Part shown: piece after piece, positions 46,510 to 61,000 of the stretch
Position numbering within the stretch: the first letter of the stretch is position 1
Layout: every line of letters starts with the position of its first letter
Origin: Vanessa cardui
Lineage: Eukaryota > Arthropoda > Insecta > Lepidoptera > Nymphalidae
Assembly: GCF_905220365.1 (NCBI RefSeq)
Contig: NC_061132.1
Span: 2,976,001 to 3,040,000 of the forward strand
Reading direction: 5' to 3'
DNA: 64,000 bases
Notes under the pieces: generated by a model
Databases searched by the model: none
What the model was told of the DNA's origin: nothing
The model's input: the letters and a program-made list of their open reading frames with translations, nothing else
Position numbers and translations under genes: made by a program

Positions 46510-49500
46510 CTAATTTTGTAATTTAACCCTGTCTATAACGTGGAACTGTAGAACAATTGCTAAAAAGGTTACAATGCCACCGATTATCTGAAAGGATTAT
46601 TTATTTTAATTAATTGTTGTTTATATAGGAAGTATTTTATGTAAATAACTTTTCTTCATCATTCATAAATACATTCATTCTTTGTCTTTTATCTGACTAC
46701 CGGACTGTAAAACAATAAGAGAAATATATTTTTATTGAATGATTCATTTACCCCAACTATGAGCTGCCTCGTTAAAACACATATCCCCAGTGGTGAGAAT
46801 GCAGGCGTGTCATCAACAACTTGGTCGTAGAAGCGCGACAGTTCATGTTTAAATTCCCTGTCTGCTGATGCGCACATCAAGTGACTTACGTGGTTTTGTG
46901 TTGTTTGAAACTGCGTAAGAAAAAATGCATAAACATTACAAACGACATCAATGTGTCTTTCGGCTAAGAGAGGCTAGGATAGCAGAGCCGCATGTGATAA
47001 CTCCATCGCCTCGATGCGAACTGCGCAAAATAATATTATTTACAATAAGTTTAGAAAGTATCTAAACTAATTTTATAAATATGATAGTAACTCGGTCTGT
47101 CTTTCGCTCTTTCACTACCAAATCACTAAACCGAATTTGATAAAAAAATCGTATGAAGCAAATTTCATGGCATATTACATGGCAATCAAAACGCGAGCAA
47201 AGTCGAGGGCGAAAACTAGTATTTTGTTGATATGGTTGAGTATAAAGTTAATAAACTTTCTATGGACTGTTTGTTACACAAGCTTTAATTTATGTATTAT
47301 TAAAATCGTTGGACTATTTTTCTGTCTCTATGTGGTATTTAATTAAAATATATATAAAATACAATATTCATATATGTAGTGAGATAAGTACTTCTTCTTG
47401 TGTCTTATGACAGCGTTCCACTATTAGAATTAGCAAAACTCCCTTAATGAAGGCCCAAATTAAACACACTCCTAAATTTACAAATTTTCTGTGCGTCCAG
47501 TCATCTGCAACAAATAAAATGTGTTAATAGACTTGAAACTAGTTTAACTTTATAAACGTTCAGATAACATTCACAGATTATACATGAAAATTTTATACAA
47601 ATAGTCGCATACTTAAAGACGCATTAGTTATTGACATGACATGATAAAATAAGTCAGTGCATTCCATTATCTTGGAGAGCAGTAAGATCGCCACCAAGGC
47701 TCCCTCGCCCTCGTCGATACTCCTCACCACCTCGCATATGGACACGTGCGCGCGATACAGACGACGGATCGTTGTGTGGGCGTTTGCTATATTCTTTGTT
47801 TTCATCGCATCTGCTCAAAAGTAATATTTATAATCTCTTAATTAATATTTACCATAGTACCTACGTATGCATGTGTTTAGTATGTACAGTCAGGGTAAAA
47901 AAGTTTTGACTCCTTAAGTTCTATTTTCGTGTGCTCAGCTATAATCTGTTTTACCGATTGAGGATGACATATAACGTCGCTATATATATATATAAAATAA
48001 CACAGAGTGGCTGATTCATCATCGCCGAGCAAAAACTATTAAAGGGACTTGAAATTTCGTGAGTAGGAAAGTAATTTTGGATGTTCTATCCCTAAAGAGG
48101 TGAAATGAGGGTTAAACCTTCGTATGGAAGTCCGTCATTTTTTATGTTTATTGTTTGTATTTTTGGGAAACTGATTAAAAATAATTTGCTACCAATTTCA
48201 GTGTTTTTGGATATACTATCCTTAAAGGGGTGATATAAGAGTTGAAAGTTTGTATGGTCGTGCGTCATATTTTTAAGTTAAGGACATGAAATTCTAGTTT
48301 TGGGATACCGATTAAAAATAAGTAAATATGTATTTCAGCCTATATTCTCGCCCTAAAGGGTCAACTAGGGGTTGCTATAGCTTATATTGGTTAGTATGGA
48401 AGTGCATCTTAGTATCTCATTTCATAAAAATTCTGCCACGTGTGTATTCGACCAACCGGGATTGTAACAGCTTGGTGGAATATGTTCCATACCTTAAAGG
48501 TTGAGGAGGCTTTAGCTCAGCAGTGACAAATTTACAGGCTGTTGTTCTTGTTAGGTAGAAATGAGTAGATATTTATTTTAGCGTTTTTGGATATTCTACC
48601 AACTCTATAAAAGAGTTGAAATAGAAGTTAAAATTTTGTATATAGGTTAGTCTTGAGATCCGTCATTTTAAGTCACAAGACTGTCGTGCCAATAATGTTA
48701 CTGAATGATTTAAGACATCCATAAACCATTGCTTTCAGTAACATTGCGACGAAATTATTAGTCTGGTGCCATTGCACCAGACTAGTAATAATTGACAAAG
48801 GAATGAATTTGAAAACTGACGAAGGTTTTCTTATTACTCTGACTGTACAATGTTACACTTAATTATATACAATTTGTTAATTAAATCTATTATCCAATAT
48901 TACTAAAGGTTTGGGTCTCGATTTCATCGGCACATTTCAAAGCTTCGATTTACCTTAAACTCAAGAAGTAATTTCTAAATAAAATGCTGGAGACTTTTAA
49001 TCCACACTATTAGTAAAAACTGTTTACAAATTAAAAGTTAATACTAAAAATACGACCGTAAAGTTTTAGTTTGAAGATCAAGCTGCGAAGTCGCTTATTC
49101 AGCGTTCGAAGTGTATCGTTCACCGAGCACACGATGAATATAAATTGCAAACACAGTAGCACGTTGAAGATGTGTTTGCAGAAAAATCCGAGCGCAATAG
49201 CTAATGACGTTACTAAAACAACGATCGGTATTCAATAAGTACCAAGCTTGGATGAACTATGTATTATATCTATATCTGATATATATAAAAATTTTAACAA
49301 AAACAAAAAGCGACTTCAAACAAAACGCTATTTTAAAAAAAAATTAATAAGCACTAAAATAAAATAAGTAATAATTGCATATTCAAATATATTTTTTTCG
49401 AGTCCCTTCTAAGTAATATGAATCGAAAAATTTTCGACTACTTAAAAGTCGATTTACGATTTGATAACGTAGTGACAGTTATATTTATAACTAATATACT

Positions 49501-51731
49501 GTAGGGTTTTCTTGGCTGACACCGACTCCAAATATATTTATATTTTTAATTTCCTTTTACCTAGGAGGACTATAAAAATATTTTGAATACGCAATTAATT
49601 TTACTACTTTTTAGTGTATATTAAGTTTTTCTTAATAGTGTTTTGTTTGAAGTCGGCTTTTCTTTTTGTTAATTTTTTTATTTATTAATTATGATTTTAA
49701 TTAGGTAGAAATATTTAAAACAAGTTAATTTAACTGGCGATTGTATTTGTCATTATGGTCAATCTTGTACTAAGCAGTGGAAGATGACCACAAACTCGCA
49801 TTGGGTCAGCAGTAGTTGACTAAGGTCCAGAACTTCTCAAAAAAGAGATTGTTTTAGAAAAATTTATTTTGGGAGAAATTTTGTTTAATGTTCATTATTA
49901 AACGTGGAGTAGCTATTTTCAATATCCACTAGACGTGGCTTTCTACGTCGTCTCGAAATGTCATTATTATTATAATTGTGGAATAAAAAATGTTTACTTA
50001 CACTTATGAATTGCATACTCATTATCTTTCAAATCAAAATCCATTTTAAAAAATACATGACAGCCAAAAAAGAACACAAATATTGACAAGTATCCCCACG
50101 TTATAATACCGGAGTACCTTATGTTAATATCTAAGTGGCTGTTCTCCAATTCTTGATTTATCTGGAAGGAAGTAATGTTTAATATGTTATTTTCATTACA
50201 TCAACTTTTTATACATTTTACCTGAAGTTTTTTTTTTATATCTACTATAAAACGTCGATCGCATCTGCATTGTTCTGATAGCAGAGTAGGAAAACTGATT
50301 CGAGCTGATCATTTGTTATGTTTCTTTTTAACTGCGGTGAAGTGACAATTTATTAAAAGATTTATTATAGTCCTCTTCACAATGAAATGTAAACAACGCA
50401 CTGTGCAATTTAAAAAGTAATAATAAAGTCCCGCTGCCTTTCTCTCGCAGGTTCTTCTCAGGTCTGAGATATTCGTACCTGAACCAGTTTTCTAAGATCA
50501 ATAAGTAATTATAAAGCTTCTATATTCATTTAATAATTTGACCTGTCAAGTTTAATTATGACTACAAATTTAGTCTCGTCGCAAAGGAACATTTAATTTA
50601 TAAACACAACGTTTTTCCTTAAATATATTCTCTTAAACGCTAACAATTGAAGAACGCTCTGGGCCTCGCTTACCTCTTCAAGTTTATTTACATATGACAT
50701 ATATCGGTTCATATTATTAACGCCATCGAACCCCGTTACGAGTATTGATGTCAATAATAATATCATGATTACGATGGCAAATACTGTTGACAATCCTGTG
50801 CGTATACGAGTTGCTGAATCTTTTTCAAATATGAATTGATTGAATATAGTAATCATTTGTAGTACAACTGAAAAAACAGTACATTTTTATTGCAATTATA
50901 CATACATACGTATATGGTCTGTGGACATCTATAACAAATCGGTGCCTAAAGCGTTGCCTGCCTCGTAGGAACAGCTATAGTTGAGTTTTGAAAACTTCCA
51001 TTTTTAATTCCTAGAAAACTTAAGGAGGAAGAACGAGTAAGAATGATTTCACTCGCATACATTATCGAGGTGACAAGTGCAGTGTAGATGAAATTAGATC
51101 TAGTGTTGAAAGGAATAAAGACGAAAATGTATCGGTATCACTGTCGAGCTCTCGGAACAGTCCCCGTACGGACGATACACCACAATAGACGACAGACCTT
51201 TGCAAGGCTTACACGGTCTACACCATCAACTCGAATCGACAGCGTTGACATTGAAATAAAGATGTTATTTCAGTGGCGACATCCTCTTCGTCGTAGCTCA
51301 TAAAACCGCTGATGTTTCTAGATCACATTGAGTATTTTGAATCAATTAGTTTAAACAAGAGAAATAGATTATGATCTAACGGTAATTACATTGCGTCTGA
51401 ACTATGAGGTGAAGGTGTTAGATCTACCTTAAATAGTAGACTTGAACCTGCATTTGGAATTTGCTAAGGACATTTAATATTTGTTTATTCCATTCAATTA
51501 ACACTTACCTATTGCAAATATCACGAAATAGCCACCAATCTGACGTTTGCGCGATATTGAGGCGATGTAGCTGAGGCGCGCTGATTTGACTTTCTGTGCG
51601 CCGCTCATTGAAACGCGTTGAGGCTCGTTGCGAAGCGGCGTCAACTGAAGCGGTACGACACAGAGCAGGCTGGAGATGCGAAGCACTCTTGCTAATGGAC
51701 CGCTAATCTGGCATCGCTCGGTATGGTCCAT
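46510..51731 (-). CDS. Gustatory receptor GrW5, 8 exons, 427 aa
   Basis: Intact seven-transmembrane gustatory receptor. Exons: 51731-51509, 50867-50674, 50161-50002, 49212-49054, 47810-47613, 47504-47392, 46910-46752, 46587-46510. All have GT-AG borders and phases 1,0,1,1,1,0,0. Exon 1 starts MDHTERCQISGPLARVLRIS. Exon 4 carries TM4 and the loop NDTLRTLNKRLRSL. Exon 5 has RRLYRAHVSICEVVRSIDEG. Exon 7 has DDTPAFSPLGICVLTRQ. Exon 8 has VTFLAIVLQF and a TAG stop. The length is usual for a lepidopteran GR. A larger single-exon start in exon 7 is an artefact. The ligand is unknown; the subfamily resembles the expanded candidate bitter-type receptors of Lepidoptera (inference). Twin of GrW6. Confidence 0.9.
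47885..48847. mobile_element. MITE in GrW5 intron 4, enlarged by a later insertion
   Basis: The ends match 23386-23646 (cagtcagggtaaaaaagttt ... gaaggttttcttattactct). The interior, about 47980-48770, is extra relative to the 266-bp copy in GrW6. It contains repeats of a 'tattctacccctaaagggg..gttg' type block (near 48075, 48215 and 48345) and a SINE fragment at 48415-48550. Confidence 0.7.
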
Positions 51732-53160
51732 GTTTGAGCTGTCGTAATAAATATAAATATAATACAAGTTAAATATTCATAGATATTGTACTTGATGAAA
51801 CGCACTCATCACATTTTCTACCTACAGCAGTTCGACAAGGGAGTGAATAAGTGTAACTACAGAAACAAAAACATAACACCTAAGTAGCCAAGGTTGGTTG
51901 CGTTTCATTGTCGCCGTAAGGGAAGGTTGATTTTTCTGACGGTTTCTATACCGTTATACGGTAGTAACCACTGAACTTCAGATTTGCAGTTGCTTGGTTA
52001 GACTATTGATAAATATTTTCTTTGTATTTAATATATTACAAATAAAAAGAAAAACCGACTTCCAACAAAACACTATTTTAAAAGAAGTGAATATGCATTA
52101 AAAAGGATTAAAAATAATTGTGTATTCAACATATTTTTTAGAGTCCTAACTAAAATGAAATGAAAAATATTAGACTACTTAAAAGTCGATTTACGATATA
52201 GGCACATGTACCGCGTTTTACATATTTTCTGAAGTTATATTTGCATTTGCTTCTGGCAATCAGTATTTTGTGCTGCTGCACTGATGATGGAAGATGTAAG
52301 TCCTCAATTACTAGGAGTTAGGAAATAGCTCTTTCAACATATGGATAATAATAATAATGAATGGATTTATACCCGTCTTCGTAGCTTTTATGAAGAGAAG
52401 TACAGGTTCACTAAACATTTACTTTGTATATTATGTAGTGAAGGAACTCCTAAACGGCTCACAGATAGGGTACGATATGGAGCAGAATTTCTTACTATCT
52501 TTAATCAAATTTTGTGCATGTGCTCTTTTGCAAAGTTTTTTTACTGAGGTCGATTACAGTTCTTTCGATGGTGGTACCTTGTACTTAATGCCGCATGTAT
52601 TAAAGTCACATTTTTTTAAGTTTCTTTTGAAATTGTCCTCGAAGTAGTTTTTGACTCATAAAAAAGACACGCTTAATCTATCCACGATAAGAAAAAATCG
52701 TTAGTCTACATCAGCTTCACTTAAAATAAAAAAAAAAAACAAAAAAAAACCGACATCAAACAAAAGACTATTTTAATGCAAATAAATATGCACTAAAAAG
52801 TAATAAACTAATAAAGTATTTGTAGTTATTGTTATATTTGGAGCTGGTGTCAGCCGCGGGCATGCGCCTCAATAATCAAAAAAAGAAGCGAAACGAGCCA
52901 CATAATTGACCCAGTATATTATTGTATAAAAGGTAATTTGTAAAAAACATATTTGTTAAAGTATTCTCGTATTGTTTTTCAATACATTATTACTAGTCTA
53001 ATATAAAAATATTAGACTCGTTTTCATTTTACTTAGGAGGACTATAAAAAAAAATGTTGAACACGCAATTATTTTATTACTTTTCAGTGCATATTTATTT
53101 GTTTTAAAAATTTTAGTTTTGTTTGAAGTCGCTTTTTATTTTTGTTAATTTTTTTATTTT
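51732..53160. other. GrW5 upstream region with inverted-repeat family insert
   Basis: 51732-51880 matches the GrW6 upstream region and may hold the promoter. From about 52040 to 53160 come copies of the accgacttc inverted-repeat family, in which the frames at 52341-52647 are repeat by-products (also seen at 18.7, 19.8 and 21.3 kb on the other strand). This insert is absent from unit B. Confidence 0.55.
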
Positions 53161-54116
53161 TAATATTATAGTTGCAAACCTACAGCGTTCGGCTGTTGCA
53201 ACTGCTATAGTTGAGTTTTCTCTCTTCAGTTGAGTCTGTTCTCTTGAATCGTGCAACATGCCACACTACATGCGGCAGTTATGTTGCATACAGTGTATTT
53301 GTTAAAGCGTGTATTTATTTAATATACGCACGCAATATAATATACGCAATTTATCTATAATCTACTCGACGGATGGGTCGGGGATATGCTTATTTAACTA
53401 TTAATTCTGATGTTTTTAAATATAGCGATGGTATATCTATTTGGGAATCATAAAACAACAATAAACATTAAGATCAATATAGATAAGAGCGAATTATTAG
53501 AATTAAAACGAATTGGGCTCCATAATCCTGAGATGTTCACATGATTAGGCGTCAATCTGAATCGATGATAGCATCTTCATATCAGAATAGCATCTCCAAA
53601 TTTTTATGTGCGTTTACAATACTCCGTCTTATGATACACAAGAAAACCTGAAAGTAAACCGCAAGCTAGGGACGAAAATCTCCCATATATGTATTCACCA
53701 ACCCTCACTGAATGGCAGAACAAACTCCTTCGAAATGAGCCCGAGGTTACAGAAAAATTACAGGTTATTAAAATCACTGAAAAACTATATATTTTAACAA
53801 AATTTATAAGAGCACAATATACGTATAAACTACAACTAACCGTCATAAATATAATTCGAAGTCGTAGATACATTGAATTTTACTATACTATTATCTCATA
53901 TCTGTAACGTAAGTAATAACAAGACTATGAAATAGTAATGCTCATTTCGGCCTCAAACAATGTCCAAATTTGTTTATTGAGTTATTACCGTTTTATTTAT
54001 GATAAATACATTTTACGTTACATCGCCTACTAATCTTACTTATAAATATATATGTCAATCTTTTTATGTATATCCTACCTGGAAGTCAACAAGTGAAATT
54101 AAAATAATATATAGTC

Positions 54117-56912
54117 GGCACAAATAATAAAACGTCTATCGAACTATCCTGCGTGGAATTTTCACAGTACATTATAGTCTACGTGTACCGGCCCCCATCG
54201 GGAGATTTTTATTTGTTTGAAACTACTATGGAACACATTCTTAAAAAGCTATGTAAAACTAATAAATATATAATTGTATGTGGGGACTTTAACGTCGACT
54301 TACTTAAAGAAACTACGTTAAGTGTTCGGTTGGTCGCTTTGTTTATGTCATTTAATTTTACCCATAGAGTTAATGAACCGACGCGAATAACCGATGATAC
54401 TTCTACGTGTATTGATAATGTTTTTTGTGACTGTGAAATATATGAAGTATCAATTATAAATAATTTAACTTCAGACCATTGTGGTCAGAAGTTATCATTA
54501 AAACACAAAGAAATAAATCATTTAAAAAATATAACATACAGGCCAATAACGGCTAACAAATTACATTGTTTTAAAGATATTGTGGCGTATAAATTGTCTA
54601 ATCTAGATCTTACGACACCGCATCCAAATGAGCTTTAATATTACTTCAAAAATGAATTATTTTTTGAAGTAATATTAAAAGATTTTAACAATATATTTAA
54701 AATGAAATCATGTTATAGTAAAACAAAATTAAAGTTTAGTGACTGGGCTACTGTTGGTATTTATAAAAGTAGAAATAAATTATACGACTTATATGTTATG
54801 AGGCGGTGGAATCGAAGCGTAGCCTTTTTAGAATACGTCAATAAATATTCCAAAATTTTTAAAACAGTGTGCATTTCTGCTAATTCCTTATATTTAAAGA
54901 AAAGTATCCTGAATTCTGATAATAGAATTAAAGCCACATATGATGTTTTTAGTAGTGTTAGTGGAGAACCCAAAAAGGAAATGATACCAATAGAATTGAA
55001 CACAGGTAGTAGATACACGAGTTCTGAATTAGAGGTTGCTAATTTATTTGAAACATTTTTTGACAAAGTACCGCATAAAAAAAACATTTCATTTAAAAAT
55101 CATCTACATCAAATGCAGCAAGGTTATTAAATAATAGTGTTTCTAAATGCGTTATTGATTTCTCATTTGAAACGGTTTCTGCAATAGATGTCGTAAAAGT
55201 ATTTGAAACTTTAAATATTAAAAAAACTAACGACATATGAGGCATTTCGGTAAAATTTATTAATAACAATATATACCATATTGCTCCGTATATAGCAGGA
55301 ATTTTTAACAAGAGTTTGGACACGGGCTCATTTCCTAACTTGTTAAAATGTAGTAAAGTTTTACCACTTTTTAAGACTGGAAACAGAAGCGATCCCGGTA
55401 ATTACAGGCCTATATCAATACTCCCATCCTTAAGTAAAATTTTTGAAAAAATATTTTAAATCAACTTCTCGTCCATTTCGGGACAAATGCTAAGCAATTC
55501 GGTTTTAGAAGAGGTCGCGCGACAACTGATGCGGAGATTGCGCTTCTCAAACATATTTACGATGCTTGGGAAAAATCACAGAACGCTATTGGAGTATTCT
55601 GTGATTCATCTTGTGATTTAGATTGTGTAGAACACGAGACGCTTCTTTATAAGCTCAAATATTACGGTGTTAAGGGTAAAGCTCATGATCTCATTGCTTC
55701 ATATTTAAGTCAAAGAATCCAGCAAATTTTCATTAATGGAATAAAGTCTTCTGGGTCTACGTTAAAAATGGGAGTTCCACAGGGTTCAATTTTGGGTCCC
55801 TTTCCATTCCTAGTATATATAAATAATCTTCCTTTCTATGTTAAGGGTATTTGTGTTATAGTGTTGTTTGCTGACGATACTTCGCTGATTTTTAAGGTTG
55901 ACAGGAAAAAAAGTGACTATGACGATGTGAACGGTGCATTATCACAGATACACCATTGCTTTACAGTAAATAATTTAGTTTTGAATGCTCAAAAAACAAA
56001 CTGTGTAGTTTTTACCCTACCCAATGTTAGCAAGCAAAATTATAATATATCTTTAAATGGTGACCGTCTTGAAGTAGCTGATACTACGGTGTTTTTAGGA
56101 ATAGAATTGGATTCCAAACTTCAGTGGACTTCCCATTTATCATCCCTAACAGGAACATACGCGGTTAGAAAAGTTAGACAACTAACTGATATTGATACCG
56201 CTCGTTTAGTTTATTTTGGTTATTTTCACAGTATTATGTCATATGGCATATTACTTTGGGGTAACGCTGCAGATATTGAATCTGTCTTTATTTTACAAAA
56301 GAGAGCAATCCGGTTTATTTATAATCTTGGAGATAGAGACTCCCTTTGGGATGTTTTTAACAAAGTGGGAGAACTCACTGTTGCGTCGCAATATATTTAC
56401 AACAATATTATGTATATTCACAGTAACATTGATCACTTTGATAAAATCAGTGATAATCATTGTATGTGCACTAGGAGTAAGAATAAGCTTATAACGCCAA
56501 GTTTCCGACTCCGCAAAGTCAATAATTCCTTCTTGGAGCAAGGTATCCGTTTCTATAATAAAATTCCGCAGACATTTTTAACTTTGCCGTTTAGTAAATT
56601 CAAATCGTTTGTAAAAAATACATTGGTAAAAAAAGCATATTATTCGATACTAGATTTTATAGATGATAAAAAAGCGTGGAGTTAATACCTGTTGACTTCC
56701 AAGCATAAGCTGTATATCCTATATTAATTTAAATAATTGTATTTAATTAACATGACTTTGTATTTTTTAAATTTTAAAAAAGAGTAACTACTGAGTTTCT
56801 TGCCGGTTCTTCTCGGTAGAATCTACTTTCCGAACCGGTGGTAGCTTTACTTAATTGTAAAATGACGATTCAAAAGTGCTTGTAAAAGCCTACTTCAATA
56901 AAGTTTATTTTG
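54117..56912 (+). mobile_element. CR1/jockey-like LINE, 5'-truncated, frame broken
   Basis: Starts inside the endonuclease (VYVYRPPSGDFYLFE, VCGDFNVDL, NNLTSDHC). The linker reads TKLKFSDWATVGIYKSRNKL. RT fingers are broken (LFKTGNRSDPGNYRPISILP, then stop). The palm is MGVPQGSILGPFPFLVYINN and VLFADDTSLIF with the DD pair, and the C-terminus is FLGIELDSKLQWTSHLSSLT ... NNSFLEQGIRFYNKIPQ. Stops occur at 54638, 55130 and 55460. The 3' tail is ctgagtttcttgccggttct..gaaccggtgg, then tacttcaataaagttt and A8. It lies between the two duplication units. Confidence 0.87.
54640..54681. repeat. Perfect hairpin within the LINE
   Basis: The arm tttaatattacttcaaaaa and its complement tttttgaagtaatattaaa are separated by about 8 bases. 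The palindrome introduces the TAA that ends the 161-codon endonuclease frame. Confidence 0.8.
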
Positions 56913-56919
56913 AAAAAAA

Positions 56920-57370
56920 AGCGCTGATTTGACCTTTAAACAAGCAAAGTGACATGGAGTGCTAGTTCGGAAACCTTTAGTTATTATATTTATCTTTATG
57001 TCTTTGAATCCCCAATATTTTTTCCAGGCTAAAGTTTGATATATTCTCTTGTCTACATTATTTTTAAATGAAATTAACTGTTCTAAATATACATATTGGT
57101 TGACATATTCAATATTTACATTTTCTATTGTGATTTTGCGTCTCAATTGGATAGAATTTTGGTTTAGATCTTATTCATTGACAATCCTACTTTTTGACCT
57201 TCTATCCCAAGTTCACTGACTACCGTTGAGAATAACTTTGAAGAGAGTAGATCTCCTGTCTTACCTCTCAATGGGATATCGATATATGAACACATGGATT
57301 CAGTTGAGTCTGTTGAATTTTTGGCCTTACTCGAGACGGCACGTCCCAATGGTTCCCGTATATTATGATA
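56920..57370 (-). mobile_element. RTE-like reverse transcriptase fragment
   Basis: Minus-strand pieces DIPLRGKTGDLLSSKLFSTV (57164-57349) and ITIENVNIEYVNQYVYLEQL, ISFKNNVDKRIYQT (56895-57146) resemble RTE RT motif B and the segment after the catalytic DD; the DD itself is missing. The reading frames are broken. Confidence 0.65.
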
Positions 57371-57439
57371 TTAGACTGACCTCTGCGGCGTTTGCGGTCG
57401 AAAATAAATATTCACCGACGCCGATACCACTCGCTTAAT

Positions 57440-57789
57440 ACATAGTATCGAAGCGTCAGGCATAAATTTAAACAAAGCTTGTAATTAACAATTGACTTAT
57501 TCCGGAAAATATTACTAATTTTACGTAAAAATGACATGATACTCGTAGCGTTGGTATAAAGAACAAACACAAAGTTGTTACTCCTGTTACTCGACTACAT
57601 AAGAGTCAGTAACTCTTTGTGGGCCAATGTACACGTTTTTACAACGGGATCCCAGAAAGCTTTCAATAATATTTCTGTTGCCATATTAAAAAAAAATGTT
57701 TAAAGAAATTTTTATATTATATATTACACAATTCTTAAGTTTATGGTTAGTAGCGCACCTTAGGAATGAAATGATCACTGCTAGGCTAT
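57440..57789. other. No recognisable feature
   Basis: AT-rich spacer before duplication unit B. Confidence 0.4.
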
Positions 57790-58083
57790 ATCTTATAGAA
57801 AAAAAACTTTCGGCGTTTATTTTCAGGTCAGGGCATTTCCTCTTCGGAACCTATGGTAATGATTAATTTGACAAACAAGAAGTGTAATGTGTATTAAATA
57901 AAATTATTTTATTTAATTTAGAGGCACTTTGATATGAAGACTCGCAAACTAATTACTGAACCAAAAAGGAAATATATTAAGAATATAACATAACAAAAAC
58001 AAATATTAAAACCTATGTTTTTATTCACTAAAAGCAATATTCATTATTTCATAAAGAAATGACATTTCTCCGCCTTTTGAAGA

Positions 58084-61000
58084 TTAAAGTAATTCAACTC
58101 TGTCTATAACGTGGAATTGTAGAACAATTGCTAAAAAGGTTGCAATGCCACCGATTATCTGAAAGGATTATTTATTTTAATTAATGCTTGTTTATAAATG
58201 AAGTATTTTATATAAATAATCTCTTCTTCAACATTCATAAATACATACATTCTTTATCTTTTATCTGACTACCGGACTATATTACAACAATAAGAGAAAT
58301 ATATTTTTATTGAATGAATCATTTACCCCAACTAAGAGCTGCCTCGTTAAAACACATATCCCCAGTGGTGAGAATGCAGGCGTGTCGTCAACAACTTGGT
58401 CGTAGAAGCGCGACAGTTCATGTTTAAATTCCCTGTCTGCTGATGCGCACATCAAGTGACTTACGTGGTTTTGTGTTGTTTGAAACTGCGTTAGAAAAAA
58501 TGCATAAACATCACAAACGACATCAATGTGTCTTTCCGCTAAGCGAGACTGGGATAGCAGAGCCGCATGTGATAACTCCATCGCCTCGATGCGAACTGCG
58601 CAAAATAATGTTATTTACAATAAGTTTAGAAACAATCTAAATTAATTTTATAAATATGATAGTACCCTGTCTGTCTTTCGCTCTTTCACTACCAAACCAC
58701 TGAACCGAATTTGAAAAAAAATTGTATGAAGCAAATTTCGACTCCAAGGAAGGCTGGGCTGGCTCCATAGGCTACATTTTTTGCCTAACATATGCCTATC
58801 AAAACGCGAGCAAAGCCGCGGGCGCGAAGTTAATTACATTCTATGGACTGTTTGTGACACAAGGTTTCATTTATGTGTTATTAAAATCGTTAGGCTATTT
58901 TGTTTATCTGTATTTGGTACTTAATTTAAATAAATATTCATATATATAGTGAGATAAATACTTCTTCTTGTGTCTTATGACAGTGTTCCACCATTAGAAC
59001 TATCAAAACTCCCTTAATAAAGGCCCAAATTAAAGTCACTCCTAAATTTTCAAATTTTCCGTACGTCCAGTCACCTGCAACAAATAAAATGTATTAATAC
59101 ACTTGAAACTAGTTTAACTTGATATAAGCTCAGATAACATTTACATATTATACATGAAAATTTTATTTACATAGTCGCCTACCTAAGAACGAATAAGACA
59201 TTGACGTGAAATGATAAAAAGTGTCCGTGCATTCCATTATCTTGGAGAGCAGTAAGATCGCCACCAAGGCCCCCTCGCCCTCGTCGATACTCCTCACCAA
59301 CTCGCATATGGACACGTGCGCGCGATACAGACGACGGATCGTTGTGTGGGCGTTTGCTATATTCTTTGTTTTCATAGCATCTGTTCAAAAGTAATTATAT
59401 TTACAATCTCATTATTAATATTTACAATAGTACCTATGCATGTATGTGTTTAGTATGGACAGTCAGGGTAAAAAAGGTTCGTCACCTTAAGATCTATTTT
59501 CGTGTACTCAGTTTGAGCGATAATCTGCTTTACCGATTGAGAACGACATATTGCGTCGCAATGCCATTGTAAGTCACGTCTAGCAATGAGTACCTACTGT
59601 ACCTACTGTTTAATTTTATATGCAGCTGTCTGTTTAGTGTTTTAGTTTCAAAAGGTACTAGAAGTTTACGAATTGACAAAGGAATTAATTTGAAAACTGA
59701 CGAAGGTTTTCTAACTCTAGCTGTACAATGTTACACCTAATTATATATATCTTTTTAATTAAATCTATTATCCGATGTTACTAGAGGTTTGGGTCTCGAT
59801 TTCGTCGGCACATTTCAAAGATTCGATTTACCTAAACTCAAGAAATAATTTCTGAGTAAAATGCAGGAGACTTTTAATCTACACTATTCATTATTCCTTA
59901 AAGAGTACTTTTTAGGAAGAAACGCCTGGAGTTAGGCTCGGGTTCCATCATAGGACACCAATTACTGTAAATACCAGCATTGGAAATTTGTTTATTTGAA
60001 AAGAGCAACTATGCGAGTTTCTTGCCGTTTCTTCCGGCTAGGAGCTACTTTCCGAAACGGTGTTAGTATTTAATTATTGACGATTAAAAAACGCTTCATT
60101 GTGAAGTTTACTTGAATAAAATTGATTTGATTTGAATATTAGTAAAAAAAATACTAAAAATACGACCGTAAAGCTGTAGTTTGAAGATCAGACTGCGTAG
60201 TCGCTTATTAAGCGTTCGAAGTGTATCATTCACCGAGCACACGATGAATACAAAATGCAAACACAGCAGCACGTTGAAGAGGTGCTTGAAGAAAAATCCG
60301 AGCGCAATAGCTACTGATGTTACTAAAACAACGATCGGTATTCAATAAAAACCAAGCTCGGCTGAGCTATCTATTATTTAGATATACAATAATTGTAACT
60401 AAATTATAATAATCGTTAATCGAATTTTAAGTAGTCTTATATTTTTCATTTCATTTACAAGAAGTACAACTTAGAAGGACTCTAAAAATATATTGAATAC
60501 GCAATCATTTTTATTACTTCTTAATGTATATTTGTTTTAAAATAGTGTATTGTTTGAAGTCGGTTTTTCTTTTTGTTATTTTTTTTTATTTATTAATGAT
60601 ATTAATTACGTTTGCTAGCGATAGAAATATTTAAAACAAGTGAATTTAACTGGCGATTATATTTGTCATTATGATCAATCTCATAAACTTCTCAAAAAAG
60701 AGATGGTTTTAAAAAGATTTATTTTGGGAGAAATTTTGTTTAATGTTCATTTTAAACGTGGAGTAGCTATTTTCAATATCAACTAGACGTGGGTTTCTAC
60801 GTCGTCTCGAAATGTCATTATTATTATACTTGTAACATAAACAATGTTTACTTACACTTATGAATTGCATAATAATTATCTCCCAAATCAAAATCCATTC
60901 TAAAAAATACATGACAGCCAAAAAAGAACACAAATATTACCAAGTATCCCCACGTTATAATACCGGAGTACCTTATGTTAATATCTAAGTGGCTGCTCTC

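Larger units (their letters stand above)
46150..53985. repeat. Segmental duplication unit A (holds GrW5)
   Basis: Aligns collinearly with 57790-64000. Shared landmarks are the LINE-tail scrap at 46190 (57805 in B), all eight receptor exons and introns, the MITE in intron 4, the region upstream of exon 1, and the block at 53160-53985 (63168-64000 in B). Differences come mainly from insertions. Confidence 0.85.

Noticed and set aside
51088..51303. 71-aa plus-strand frame in GrW5 intron 1
   Set aside because: The equivalent region in GrW6 has a deletion and no matching frame; no domain.
58282..58581. Longer exon 7 of GrW6 starting with the MELSHAALL peptide
   Set aside because: A clear acceptor (ttttttctaacgcag) inside it gives the exon start that matches GrW4 and the phase of exon 6; the upstream part is intron.
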